Shown here in pieces: positions 44,262 to 52,639 of a stretch of DNA of 64,000 bases (its first letter is position 1; the number at the start of each line of letters is the position of its first letter). Below the pieces are notes generated by a model. It was not told the DNA's origin and made no database searches. It was given only the letters and a program-made list of their open reading frames with translations. Location: contig NZ_RHFG01000016.1 of assembly GCF_004745485.1 (NCBI RefSeq), forward strand, positions 1 to 64,000, in the 5' to 3' direction. The stretch is from Brevibacterium sp. S22 (GTDB taxonomy: Bacteria; Actinomycetota; Actinomycetes; Actinomycetales; Brevibacteriaceae). The position numbers and the translations under genes are program-made.

Positions 44262-44321
44262 CGTGTCACCGTCCAATGAGAAGATGGCTTCGTGCCCGAG
44301 AACCATTCGAACCCCGCCGCG
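44262..44321. repeat. right copy of 60-bp direct repeat flanking the catabolic island
   Basis: Second copy of 9846-9905 (58 of 60 identical). It contains the GTG start of the intact helicase at 44292 and 30 bases before it. To its left is island DNA; to its right the helicase gene continues. The repeat therefore regenerates the gene start at the junction. Confidence 0.9.
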
Positions 44322-47300
44322 ACCCCCACACCGTCCGCGACGGGCGCTGCCGGCACGCCCGCCGACTGGCGTGAGGCCCTGGCACCCCTCGCCGAGGCGG
44401 CTCCGCAGATCCACACGCCTGTGGCCTTGGGATTCGAGCTCGTCGAGGTCATCCCCCGCACCTGGTTCGAAGCGCAGCACTCTGTCCTGCTGGAGAAGAA
44501 GGACGTTACCCCGGGTGCGAACCCGTCCCTGGCTATCCGCCCGCTCATGCTCAGCGGGTCCGGCAACTGGGTGAAGAAATCGCTGAGCTGGCGCACCATC
44601 GACAGGATGGCCCGCCAGCACGGCATCGACCCGGCCCACCAGGAATGGTTCGCCCAGCTCGCGGGTCTGCGCACCCGCGGGAAGACGGACTTCACGCCCG
44701 ATGGGGCGCCCTACCACCTCGGCGATTTCCACACTCCCCTGCTCTGGGAGCACTTTGCGCAGGGGCAGCGCCTCGGCATCGAATTCGTCGGCATCAATGC
44801 GGACATGGCCGTTCGGATCGGACGCCAAGCGAAGGCCGCCATCGACATCCGCCGCAGTCAGGGAAGGCTTCGCGTCCAGACGCGGGCGAGCATCGATGAA
44901 CGCGAGTACACACCTGGTCTCATCAAACCGGTCTGGACGCACGGCTTCTTCGGTGTCGACGTGACCTCCGGGTTCACTGTCGCCCTCGCGCCTGCCGAAA
45001 AACCGACGCATGAATCCGCGCTGCCCGTGCTGCGCTCCCCCGGTCCGATCACCATCCCCGATGCCGAGGCCGAGGAGTTCTTCGAAGAGTACTACCCGCA
45101 GCTGCGCACCAGCGCCGAGGTCGTCAGCAGCGACGACACCGTCACCTTCCCGCAGTACCGGGCGCCCCACCTCGTCGCGTTCCTCACCTTCGGTGCCGGC
45201 GACCGACTCGACCTGCGCTGGTACTGGGAGTATTCGGGACCCCGCCGGACCTACCCGGTCATCGATCGAGCCAAGAGCACGACCGCCTCGGCGGCGGAAG
45301 CGGCGAAGGTCCGCGACCTCGACCATGAGGATGCCGTGGTCAAGGAGGTCGAGCGGGTGCTCGCCGACACCCACGAAGCCGGGTCGGCACTGAGCCGCAT
45401 CACCGACACGGAACTCGACGACGCGGACACCGCGGACTTCGCCGTCACCGTCGTGCCCGCACTCGAGGAGATCGAATACCTCAAGGTCATCACGCGCGGG
45501 AAGAAGCAGCCCTACCGGGAGCTCGGCGGGGAGCCGAACGTGAAGATCACCTCCGTCGAATCGGAGAAGAACGACTGGTTCGACCTCGGCTTCCAGATCA
45601 CGGTCAACGGCCACCCGGTCCCCTTCGTCAAGCTGTACAAGGCGCTGGCGCGCGGGACGAAGAAGATCAAGCTCTCCGACGATTCGTTCCTGTCGCTGAA
45701 CAAGCCGATCTTCGACCGGCTCAAGGCCCTGCTCGCCGAGGCGGACCTCATCCCTGAATGGGAACCCGAGTCCCCGAAGATCTCGCGCGTGCATGTGGGC
45801 CTGTGGTCGGATTTCGAGGACCTCGCCGACGAGGCCGAACCGGCCGTGACCTGGCGAGAGTCAGCTCAGGCCCTGGCCGGTCTCGAGCACCTGCCCGCCA
45901 CCGAGGTGCCCGAGCTGGGTGCCGCACGACTGCGGCCCTACCAGGTGCAGGGATTCCGGTGGTTGGCGCTGCTCTACCGGTGCCGCCTCGGCGGGATCCT
46001 CGCCGATGACATGGGCCTGGGCAAGACCCTGCAGACGCTCGCGCTCATCAAACATGCGCAGGCGAACGCTCCGTTCCTCGTCGTGGCCCCGACCTCGGTG
46101 GTCCCGAATTGGGTGAAGGAGGCCGCCGCGTTCACCCCTGACCTCGATGTTCGTGTCGTGGCCGAATCGACGCGGGCGCGTGGGATCAACCTCGCCGAGG
46201 TGGTTGCCGGTGCCGATGTCATCGTCATGTCGTATGCGATGCTGCGGCTCGAGGAGGACCCGATCTCGCGGATGGAGTGGGCGGGGCTGATCCTCGATGA
46301 GGCGCAGTTCGTCAAGAACGCCTCCTCACAGGCTCATCAGGCGGCAAAGTCCGTGAACGCACCGTTCCGGCTGGCACTGACGGGTACGCCTTTGGAGAAT
46401 TCGCTGCGGGATGTATGGTCACTGTTCTCGATCACCGCGCCGGGGCTGTTCCCGAGTACGCACCGGTTCGATGACGAGTACGTGCGCCCTATCGAGTCGG
46501 GCGAGAATCCGGGGCGGATGCAGCGGCTGCAGCGGCGGATTCGTCCGTTCATGATGCGGCGGACGAAGGATCTGGTGGCCGCGGATCTGCCGGAGAAGCA
46601 GGAGCAGGTCATCACGGTCGAGCTGAATTCTGCGCACCGGAAGCTCTACGATCGGGTGCTGCAGAAGGAGCGGAAGAAGATCCTCGGCTTCATCGACAGC
46701 GAGTACGACAAGCAGCGGTTCATCGTCTTCCGATCGCTCACCTTGCTGCGCATGCTTGCGTTGGATCCTGCCATCGTCGACGCCGAGCATTCGGAGGTGC
46801 CGTCGTCGAAGCTGGCTGCGCTGATGGACCGGCTCGAGGATGTCATCGCCGAGGGGCACCGGTCGATCGTGTTCAGTCAGTTCACGTCGTTCCTCGACCG
46901 AGTCGCCGCCGGGCTCGAGGCGCGCGGCATTCCGTACGTGGTCCTCGACGGGTCGACGCGCAATCGCGGGGCCGTGGTCGAGGCGTTCCGATCCGGTGAG
47001 GCACCGGTGTTCCTCATCAGCCTCAAAGCCGGTGGGTTCGGTCTCAACCTTACCGAGGCGGACTATGTCTTCCTCATGGATCCGTGGTGGAATCCCGCCG
47101 CGGAGAATCAGGCCATCGACCGAGCCCACCGGATCGGGCAGACGAAGAACGTCATGGTCTACCGGTACGTCGCCGAGGGCACGATCGAGCAGAAGGTGCT
47201 CGCCCTGCAGAAGCGCAAGGCCGAACTCTTCGACTCGCTCATGTCCGATGCCGGAACCTTCGAGGGCCGCGGACCCTCCGGTCAGGCGTTCAGCCAAACG

Positions 47301-47339
47301 GTGACGGCGGAAGATATTAAGGGGTTGCTCGAGGAGTAG
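44292..47339 (+). CDS. SNF2-family DEAD/DEAH-type helicase (RapA/HepA-like)
   Basis: 1015 aa. A long N-terminal region (about 1-560) lacks strong motifs. The SNF2 ATPase follows: Walker A ADDMGLGKTLQTL (about 575-587), DEAQ in LILDEAQFVKN (about 668), LTGTPLENSLRDVW, then the helicase C domain with VFSQFTSFLDRV, LISLKAGGFGLNLT and the QAIDRAHRIGQTKNVMVYR motif VI near 955. Such proteins remodel protein-DNA or RNA polymerase complexes. GTG 44292 is the start. Its original upstream region is now 34 kb away at 9846, so its present promoter must lie in island DNA or the repeat. Confidence 0.9.
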   Translation: MPENHSNPAATPTPSATGAAGTPADWREALAPLAEAAPQIHTPVALGFELVEVIPRTWFEAQHSVLLEKKDVTPGANPSLAIRPLMLSGSGNWVKKSLSWRTIDRMARQHGIDPAHQEWFAQLAGLRTRGKTDFTPDGAPYHLGDFHTPLLWEHFAQGQRLGIEFVGINADMAVRIGRQAKAAIDIRRSQGRLRVQTRASIDEREYTPGLIKPVWTHGFFGVDVTSGFTVALAPAEKPTHESALPVLRSPGPITIPDAEAEEFFEEYYPQLRTSAEVVSSDDTVTFPQYRAPHLVAFLTFGAGDRLDLRWYWEYSGPRRTYPVIDRAKSTTASAAEAAKVRDLDHEDAVVKEVERVLADTHEAGSALSRITDTELDDADTADFAVTVVPALEEIEYLKVITRGKKQPYRELGGEPNVKITSVESEKNDWFDLGFQITVNGHPVPFVKLYKALARGTKKIKLSDDSFLSLNKPIFDRLKALLAEADLIPEWEPESPKISRVHVGLWSDFEDLADEAEPAVTWRESAQALAGLEHLPATEVPELGAARLRPYQVQGFRWLALLYRCRLGGILADDMGLGKTLQTLALIKHAQANAPFLVVAPTSVVPNWVKEAAAFTPDLDVRVVAESTRARGINLAEVVAGADVIVMSYAMLRLEEDPISRMEWAGLILDEAQFVKNASSQAHQAAKSVNAPFRLALTGTPLENSLRDVWSLFSITAPGLFPSTHRFDDEYVRPIESGENPGRMQRLQRRIRPFMMRRTKDLVAADLPEKQEQVITVELNSAHRKLYDRVLQKERKKILGFIDSEYDKQRFIVFRSLTLLRMLALDPAIVDAEHSEVPSSKLAALMDRLEDVIAEGHRSIVFSQFTSFLDRVAAGLEARGIPYVVLDGSTRNRGAVVEAFRSGEAPVFLISLKAGGFGLNLTEADYVFLMDPWWNPAAENQAIDRAHRIGQTKNVMVYRYVAEGTIEQKVLALQKRKAELFDSLMSDAGTFEGRGPSGQAFSQTVTAEDIKGLLEE

Positions 47340-47415
47340 GAGTGGGCGCTGCCAGGGACCTACTTCTCGCTGCATCGGCCTGATACGGCTCCGCCGCTAA
47401 GCTCACAGAGCCGAG

Positions 47416-47454
47416 GAGAATATTTACTTTAGGAGGTCCAAAGTAAGTATTCTC
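47416..47454. terminator. hairpin between convergent genes
   Basis: GAGAATATTTACTTT and AAAGTAAGTATTCTC form a 15-base stem with one mismatch around a nine-base loop. It lies between the helicase stop (47339) and the stop of the HsdR-like gene (47469), which converge. No T-run follows on either side, so it may be a bidirectional end or a repeat of other origin. Confidence 0.5.
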
Positions 47455-47468
47455 GATCAGACGGCGGA

Positions 47469-48566
47469 CTACTCGAGGTAGCGCTTCACGGTCTCACGGA
47501 TCGTATCCGCATGCAGGTAGATCTCCTCAAGCCCTTCGATCGGATGCCGGGTTTCAACCTTGTCGGCGTCAAAGGTTCCCAAGTATTTCTGCTTCTTGCC
47601 GTTGAAGTGGAGACGCGCGATCTGTTTCCGATTGTTGTCATCCAGAAGCACTGCGAAGTATGACTTTGCGTCGCGCTGGGCCACCCGTTCTGGCTTCACT
47701 TCACTGCAGCTGATGGCCTTGACGATCTGATATCCCTCGAGTTCTTCCAGGGTGGTTTCGATCTCTGGCTCTCGCTCGAGATCAGCCACTGCTACCTCCT
47801 CACTGGAGACAGCCTCGGCGGGTCCAGGGCTATCGACTGGGGTGGCATAGGAAGCACCTAGAGCTGTCTTCAGGCGGTCGTTCACCTGCTCATTGAGATA
47901 CTGTTTGGCAGCTTTGGCGACCAGCTGAGTGAACTGTGTTCTTGCGTCTTGGGTGAAACGCCCGTCGTAGACCCTGCCGGTGAACAGACGAACGAACGAT
48001 TCGTCGGGCTCTTTGAACTGCGCAGCGATCTCACGCTTGATCGCTCCGACATATTTGAGCTCTTCCGCGGCACTGATGACGGAGTCGAGATCGAAGTTCT
48101 CCTTTGAGAGCTTACGCAGCTCAGGGAGCAGGGTCTCGTCGACATCATTGAGGTCGAGAACCAAGAAGGGCCGGTCGTCCATCTTATTCGGCGCGTCGAG
48201 GTCGGTGTAGAAGTTGTAAACCTCTCCGTTCGTCAACACTGCTATTCGAGCATTGGTGACCGAGAAGTACCTGAACAGCTGTGAGGCGTGCTCGGTCCGA
48301 AGTACATCAGTCGATTTCTTGCACTCGATGAGCATCTGAACTTCACCGTCGCGCATGATGGCATAGTCAACCTTCTCGCCGCGCTTGACGCCGACATCCG
48401 CCGTGAACTCGGGCACGACTTCGAGGGGATTGAAGATGTCGTAACCGAGGATCGTCGAGATGAAGGGCATAACGAATGCGTTCTTCGTCGCCTCTTCCGT
48501 CTGGATGGCATCACGTTGGTTCTCCACTTTTGACGCCAAAGCCGTGAGCCGCTCTGCAAATTCCAT
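47469..48566 (-). CDS. HsdR N-terminal-like nuclease-domain protein (orphan)
   Basis: 365 aa. Residues about 20-150 match the type I restriction endonuclease R subunit N-terminal domain, with PD-(D/E)XK residues Asp67 in KVDYAI and Glu81-x-Lys83 in LIECKK. There is no helicase motor, and the C-terminal 200 residues are unrelated to HsdR. No hsdM or hsdS is nearby. Such short forms occur widely in bacteria and phages with unknown role. ATG 48566 follows GGAGAAAG. GC is lower than the helicase gene, suggesting acquisition. It lies downstream of a HEPN/MNT pair. Confidence 0.82.
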   Translation of the reverse strand: MEFAERLTALASKVENQRDAIQTEEATKNAFVMPFISTILGYDIFNPLEVVPEFTADVGVKRGEKVDYAIMRDGEVQMLIECKKSTDVLRTEHASQLFRYFSVTNARIAVLTNGEVYNFYTDLDAPNKMDDRPFLVLDLNDVDETLLPELRKLSKENFDLDSVISAAEELKYVGAIKREIAAQFKEPDESFVRLFTGRVYDGRFTQDARTQFTQLVAKAAKQYLNEQVNDRLKTALGASYATPVDSPGPAEAVSSEEVAVADLEREPEIETTLEELEGYQIVKAISCSEVKPERVAQRDAKSYFAVLLDDNNRKQIARLHFNGKKQKYLGTFDADKVETRHPIEGLEEIYLHADTIRETVKRYLE

Positions 48567-48706
48567 TTTCTTTCTCCACTCAAACATCGTCAGTAGTTAG
48601 TAGTGAAGTTCACTTTAGCGCGGATTTCCTTTGGAGGCTCACCTGGATAAACAACAGGCGATAGCAACGCTTGAAACGTGCGAATTCGTCGAGCGTCCGA
48701 TGAAGT

Positions 48707-49099
48707 TCAATGCCGCTGGAGCCGCTCGACGATCTCAGGAATACGTTCCGTCACGGTCTCCCAGAAGACCTCGTCGTCCACCGTCGCATACCCGGAGTAA
48801 ACGATGATGTTGTTCATGGCACGAATTCCGGCGACTTCTTCGGCCGTCAGGGATTCCAACCAGGGACCGAACTCGGCTCGTTCTGTCAGTGCGGCCAGCC
48901 GGATGACCGTCATGCTTGCGGCATCGTAGACAGGTGTTCCGTCGGAGAATTGTTCACGCGGGCTCGCAGCCACCGAGTGTGCGCGTTGAAGAATCATCGT
49001 CAACTCATGCTGGAAGTTCGCACGATCATAATCAGCGCCTGACTTCTGTCGTCGCGGCAGCCTACGGAATGGGCTCCGAGGCGCATTATTTGAGGTCAT
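48707..49099 (-). CDS. HEPN (HepT/DUF86-like) protein with degenerate active site
   Basis: 130 aa, helical. The C-terminal part aligns with HepT: VDDEVFWETVTERIPEIVERL. Active HepT proteins have R-x4-H-x-Y just before this; here the stretch is NNIIVYSGY (96-104), with Asn and Tyr in place of Arg and His. RNase activity is therefore doubtful. ATG 49099 overlaps the antitoxin stop by four bases, normal for MNT-HEPN pairs; a start at 49129 would overlap more. It would be the toxin partner of the gene upstream. Confidence 0.78.
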   Translation of the reverse strand: MTSNNAPRSPFRRLPRRQKSGADYDRANFQHELTMILQRAHSVAASPREQFSDGTPVYDAASMTVIRLAALTERAEFGPWLESLTAEEVAGIRAMNNIIVYSGYATVDDEVFWETVTERIPEIVERLQRH

Positions 49100-49566
49100 A
49101 CCGGCAGAGCCTCCTGCAGTGCTTCCCATCCGGGAGGAACCGGACCGTCATCGACGATGACGTCGGCAGGGAACCCCGTGATCTGCCGAACGCGATCGCC
49201 GTACAGCGCGAGTTCGAATAGGGTCACACCCTCATCCGGTGTGACAAGAAGATCGATGTCACTGTCGAACCCGTCGTCGCCGCGAGCGACCGAACCGAAC
49301 ACACGGAGGTTCTTCAAACCCAAACAGTCGGCCTCTACACGAACCCGCTCGCACGTGAGCTCGAGAGCAAGCGATGGCCGATAGTCCGCGGCCTTTAGTA
49401 CTCGTTCGAGCATGTCGGAGGAAACATTCCTCTTCCCCGACTCCATCTGCGCGAGGCTGGACTGGCTCAAACCAGCACGCTGGGCCAGCTCGGTCTGGGT
49501 GACACCCAGGTCGACCCGCGCCTCACGGATGAGCGCGCCGGGGTTCTCCGAGTGGAACCGTCCCAT
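49096..49566 (-). CDS. XRE HTH fused to MNT nucleotidyltransferase (antitoxin)
   Basis: 156 aa. Residues about 10-60 are an XRE helix-turn-helix (LGVTQTELAQRAGLSQSSLAQ), and 80-156 a minimal nucleotidyltransferase with GSVARGDDGFDSDIDLLV (91-108), including Asp103 and Asp105. MntA-type antitoxins inactivate HepT partners by adding AMP to the Tyr near the RX4H site; the HTH would give autoregulation. Translationally coupled to the HEPN gene. Confidence 0.86.
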   Translation of the reverse strand: MGRFHSENPGALIREARVDLGVTQTELAQRAGLSQSSLAQMESGKRNVSSDMLERVLKAADYRPSLALELTCERVRVEADCLGLKNLRVFGSVARGDDGFDSDIDLLVTPDEGVTLFELALYGDRVRQITGFPADVIVDDGPVPPGWEALQEALPV

Positions 49567-49636
49567 ACAGACAAATATAGCGGGATGCGATAGTCACGGC
49601 CATACCTTCGCTGCAGGTCTGAGATGCAACCGACTT

Positions 49637-50977
49637 TCACCCGTCGTCGTGGAATCTCCGCAACGGCGCTCCGGCGGTCTCACGGATGAAAACTGCTCCG
49701 AGGACCAACGCTGCAACTGCCACCACGGAGACATAGATAGCGGGTGCGAGATTTGAGCCGGTGGAAGCGACAAGCCATGTCGCCAGATACGGGGCAGTTC
49801 CGCCGAAGAGAGCATAGGTGACGTTGTAACAGAGCCCAGACGCCGTGTAGCGCACATCGGTCGAGAACATCTCCGATATCAGCACCGAGGTGACGACGTT
49901 TGCTGTCACAGCCCCGACCGCAATGAGCAGTTGGCTGACGAGCGCACTGGTGAAGTTCCCCGACTCCGCCAGAACATAGGACGGAATGGTCGTCACCATG
50001 AGCATCACTGCCGCGAACAGCATGGTCCGACGCCGTCCCACCCGGTCGGAGATCCGGCCTATGATCGGCGCGAGCAATGTGGCGAAGGTCAGCGCGAGAA
50101 GTGTCGACAGCAGGGTAGGCCCCTGTGCCAGACCGACGACCTCGGACAGGAATGTCGTCATATATGTCGCGAAGATGTAGAAGGAGAGCGCGGTGAGCAT
50201 GACGAAGCTGCCCAGTTTGAGCATCTGCTTCCACTGACTCGACACCACCTCGGCAAGCGACGGCTTCGCACGTTCGGCAGAGGCTTTGACCATTGCGAGG
50301 AACTCGGGCGACTCATCCAGACGTGACCGAATGTAGAGGGCGACTAAGCCCATGGGCAATGACATGAGGAACAGGAGACGCCAACCCCAGCCGGACATCG
50401 CGTCGTCCGACAGAGTGAAGCTGAGCAGAGCTCCTAGCCCGGCGGCGAAGGCGAACGATGCGAAGGTCGCTGCCGACATCGCGGAGGAGAACCGCGCACG
50501 CTGATGATTCGGACTGTGCTCGACGGTGTAGATCGTCGCGCCGGCATATTCGCCTCCGGCGGAGAACCCCTGCAGACACCTCGCCGTGGCAAGCAGCACC
50601 GGGGCCCATAGGCCGAGGGTCTCCCGCCCCGGAATCAGTCCGATGGCCGCAGTGGATCCCGACATCAGCAGAACCGTGAGAACGAGAACTCGCTTTCGTC
50701 CCAACCGGTCCCCCAGCCGTCCGAAGACCACCCCGCCCAAGGGGCGCAGAGCAAACGCGACGGCGAATACAGCAAAGGTCTCGAGCAGCCCCACCACAGG
50801 ATCTGCGGAATCGAAGAAGGTGCGAGCGATATAGGTCGCCATAAATCCGTAGATGGCGAAGTCGAACCATTCGACAACGGTGCCGGCGAACGAAGCGGCG
50901 ACGACTCGGCGAAGATGCCGGTTGCTTACAGGTTTCAGATGGTCATGTTCAGGACGGGTCATTGGCACGGACATCAC
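49637..50977 (-). CDS. MFS transporter, MHS family (ProP-like)
   Basis: 446 aa with 12 helices. SFAGTVVEWFDFAIYGFMAT is the MHS opening, GDRLGRKRVL the first loop and SDRVGRRRTM the second-half loop. Starts GTG 50977 and ATG 50974 share one AAGGAG. It is on the same strand as the MFS gene at 51180 and the hydantoinase at 52640, so all may be one unit. A hydantoin, creatinine or betaine-like substrate would fit the neighbours, as inference. Confidence 0.86.
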   Translation of the reverse strand: MMSVPMTRPEHDHLKPVSNRHLRRVVAASFAGTVVEWFDFAIYGFMATYIARTFFDSADPVVGLLETFAVFAVAFALRPLGGVVFGRLGDRLGRKRVLVLTVLLMSGSTAAIGLIPGRETLGLWAPVLLATARCLQGFSAGGEYAGATIYTVEHSPNHQRARFSSAMSAATFASFAFAAGLGALLSFTLSDDAMSGWGWRLLFLMSLPMGLVALYIRSRLDESPEFLAMVKASAERAKPSLAEVVSSQWKQMLKLGSFVMLTALSFYIFATYMTTFLSEVVGLAQGPTLLSTLLALTFATLLAPIIGRISDRVGRRRTMLFAAVMLMVTTIPSYVLAESGNFTSALVSQLLIAVGAVTANVVTSVLISEMFSTDVRYTASGLCYNVTYALFGGTAPYLATWLVASTGSNLAPAIYVSVVAVAALVLGAVFIRETAGAPLRRFHDDG

Positions 50978-51179
50978 TGTCCGGCTCCTTTCGTTAGGAA
51001 ACCACCAGCGTCCGGGATCCCTGCAGGGTCCTTCGGCGCCGATCGCGGTTCTAGGGTCAGCAGCAGCCTGACCTCACAGCATTTCAATTCGGCAGTCCGG
51101 GTTTCAGCTCAGTCTCACGGCGAGCGCAGCAACGTCGCGAATCGTTGGTGCTGCGCCCCGTTCGACCATTTCCAATCTG

Positions 51180-52541
51180 TCAGTCGAAGCGCACACTGGC
51201 AGGGTCGACATTCTTTGCGGCGAAAATGAGAAGGCCAGATGCGAGAATCGGCAGACAGCCCCACAACAGAGCAGCCTGTCCCCAATCTCCTCCAGAGGTA
51301 AGCGTCGCTGTGATCAGCAGACCTCCGATGATCGCCCCGACCTGACCGGAGGCGTTGACGAGAGCCGATCCGGTCGCTCGGGTGTGAGCAGGAAAGCTCT
51401 CTCCGGTGAAGTAGAGAAGCGCCGAGAACGGGCCGATGAGGAAGAACAGCCCCAGACTGTAGAGGACGATGATCGGCCCGAACGAACCGTCGGGAGTCAT
51501 CATCATGCCGAAGAAGGCAAGACTGCAGGCGATCCAGCCGAGGCCGATCGCATTGCGGCGACCGATCTTGTCCCCGAGCCAGCCATGGAACAGATAGCCG
51601 GCGAACGCGGTGGCGTTCGAGACGACGAGGATGAGAAGCGCACTGTCGAATGCGATGTCCTTGCCGTCGGGCGAGGTCAGCAGAGAGGTTCCCAGAATCG
51701 AGAACGTGAGCACTCCGACCCAGTTGAGCAGGAATGACGTACCGACCGTGAGAATTGAGCGGCGCGATTCCCCGCTGAAAACGGCAATGAGCGGAGGGCT
51801 GGGATCGACCGCGGCCATACCGTTCGCTTCGGCGACTCCGCGTGCTTCGTCCTCACGTCCTTCGCGAAGCAACTGATCGACCTGCTTTCGGAGAATGAAC
51901 TGCGGGCTCTCCCGCAGCCATATTCCAGCGATGACGATGAAGAGGGCGGGCACCGCTGCGATGACGAAGCACAGCTGCCAACCTCCGATAGGGAAGAGCA
52001 GGTACACCGAGGCGGCCGCGAGCACCGAGCCGATGGGCCATCCGGATTGGACGAGGGAATAGATGAGCCCACGCCTGCGAGCCTTTGCGGGATCACTGTA
52101 GGCGTAGGCGAAGATCTCATTGAGGTAGGCGGCGTTGATGGCCTGCTCGGCGTAGCCGAGGCCGGCGACGGAACGGACGATGACGAGGAAGACGATGCCG
52201 ACTCCTGCCGCTATCCCGGCGATCCAGCCGGCCAGTGCGGTGAGCACGGACGCGATGGCTGCTCCGGCGACGGCGACGAGAATGCCTTTGCGGCGTCCGA
52301 TGCGATCGGTAATGGGTCCGATGGCGAAGGCGACGAGTGCTGTTCCGGCGGTGACCCAGGTGTTCACCTCAGTCGAACGACCCTCGGACCACCCCAACTC
52401 GGAGGCGAGTTGAGGCAGAAGGTTTCCGAATAGCACGAAGTCGTAGACGGCGAAGGTCCAGGCGAAGAAGCAGATCCAGGTGGCGAGTCGAACATCTTTG
52501 GTCGTCAACGGTGTGGGCTCGAGCTGTGTCTTGATGGACAT
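51180..52541 (-). CDS. MFS transporter (sugar/aromatic-acid-type fold)
   Basis: 453 aa. Twelve helices with TDRIGRRKGILV after helix 2 and GDKIGRRNAIGLG in the second half, plus LRESPQFILRKQ before the central loop. Start ATG 52541 after GAGGAT is preferred; the longer frame adds 23 residues. It lies 98 bp downstream of the fused hydantoinase on the same strand and is the most likely uptake protein for that enzyme's substrate. Confidence 0.86.
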   Translation of the reverse strand: MSIKTQLEPTPLTTKDVRLATWICFFAWTFAVYDFVLFGNLLPQLASELGWSEGRSTEVNTWVTAGTALVAFAIGPITDRIGRRKGILVAVAGAAIASVLTALAGWIAGIAAGVGIVFLVIVRSVAGLGYAEQAINAAYLNEIFAYAYSDPAKARRRGLIYSLVQSGWPIGSVLAAASVYLLFPIGGWQLCFVIAAVPALFIVIAGIWLRESPQFILRKQVDQLLREGREDEARGVAEANGMAAVDPSPPLIAVFSGESRRSILTVGTSFLLNWVGVLTFSILGTSLLTSPDGKDIAFDSALLILVVSNATAFAGYLFHGWLGDKIGRRNAIGLGWIACSLAFFGMMMTPDGSFGPIIVLYSLGLFFLIGPFSALLYFTGESFPAHTRATGSALVNASGQVGAIIGGLLITATLTSGGDWGQAALLWGCLPILASGLLIFAAKNVDPASVRFD

Positions 52542-52639
52542 GAGCGATCCTCGGTTCAATGGAACAGGGTGGGGGCCGACCCTCCGGTGCCCGGCGACGT
52601 CGACGGTCACCGGAGGTATGTCAGCGGATCTCTTCCAAG

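Noticed and set aside
44162..44374. 70-residue frame crossing the right island junction taken as one gene
   Set aside because: It reads helicase DNA out of frame after 44262, so only the part before the junction could be a genuine fragment.
44256..45794. 512-residue open frame on the minus strand over the SNF2 gene start
   Set aside because: Antisense to the helicase with no recognisable domain; third-position GC creates such frames.
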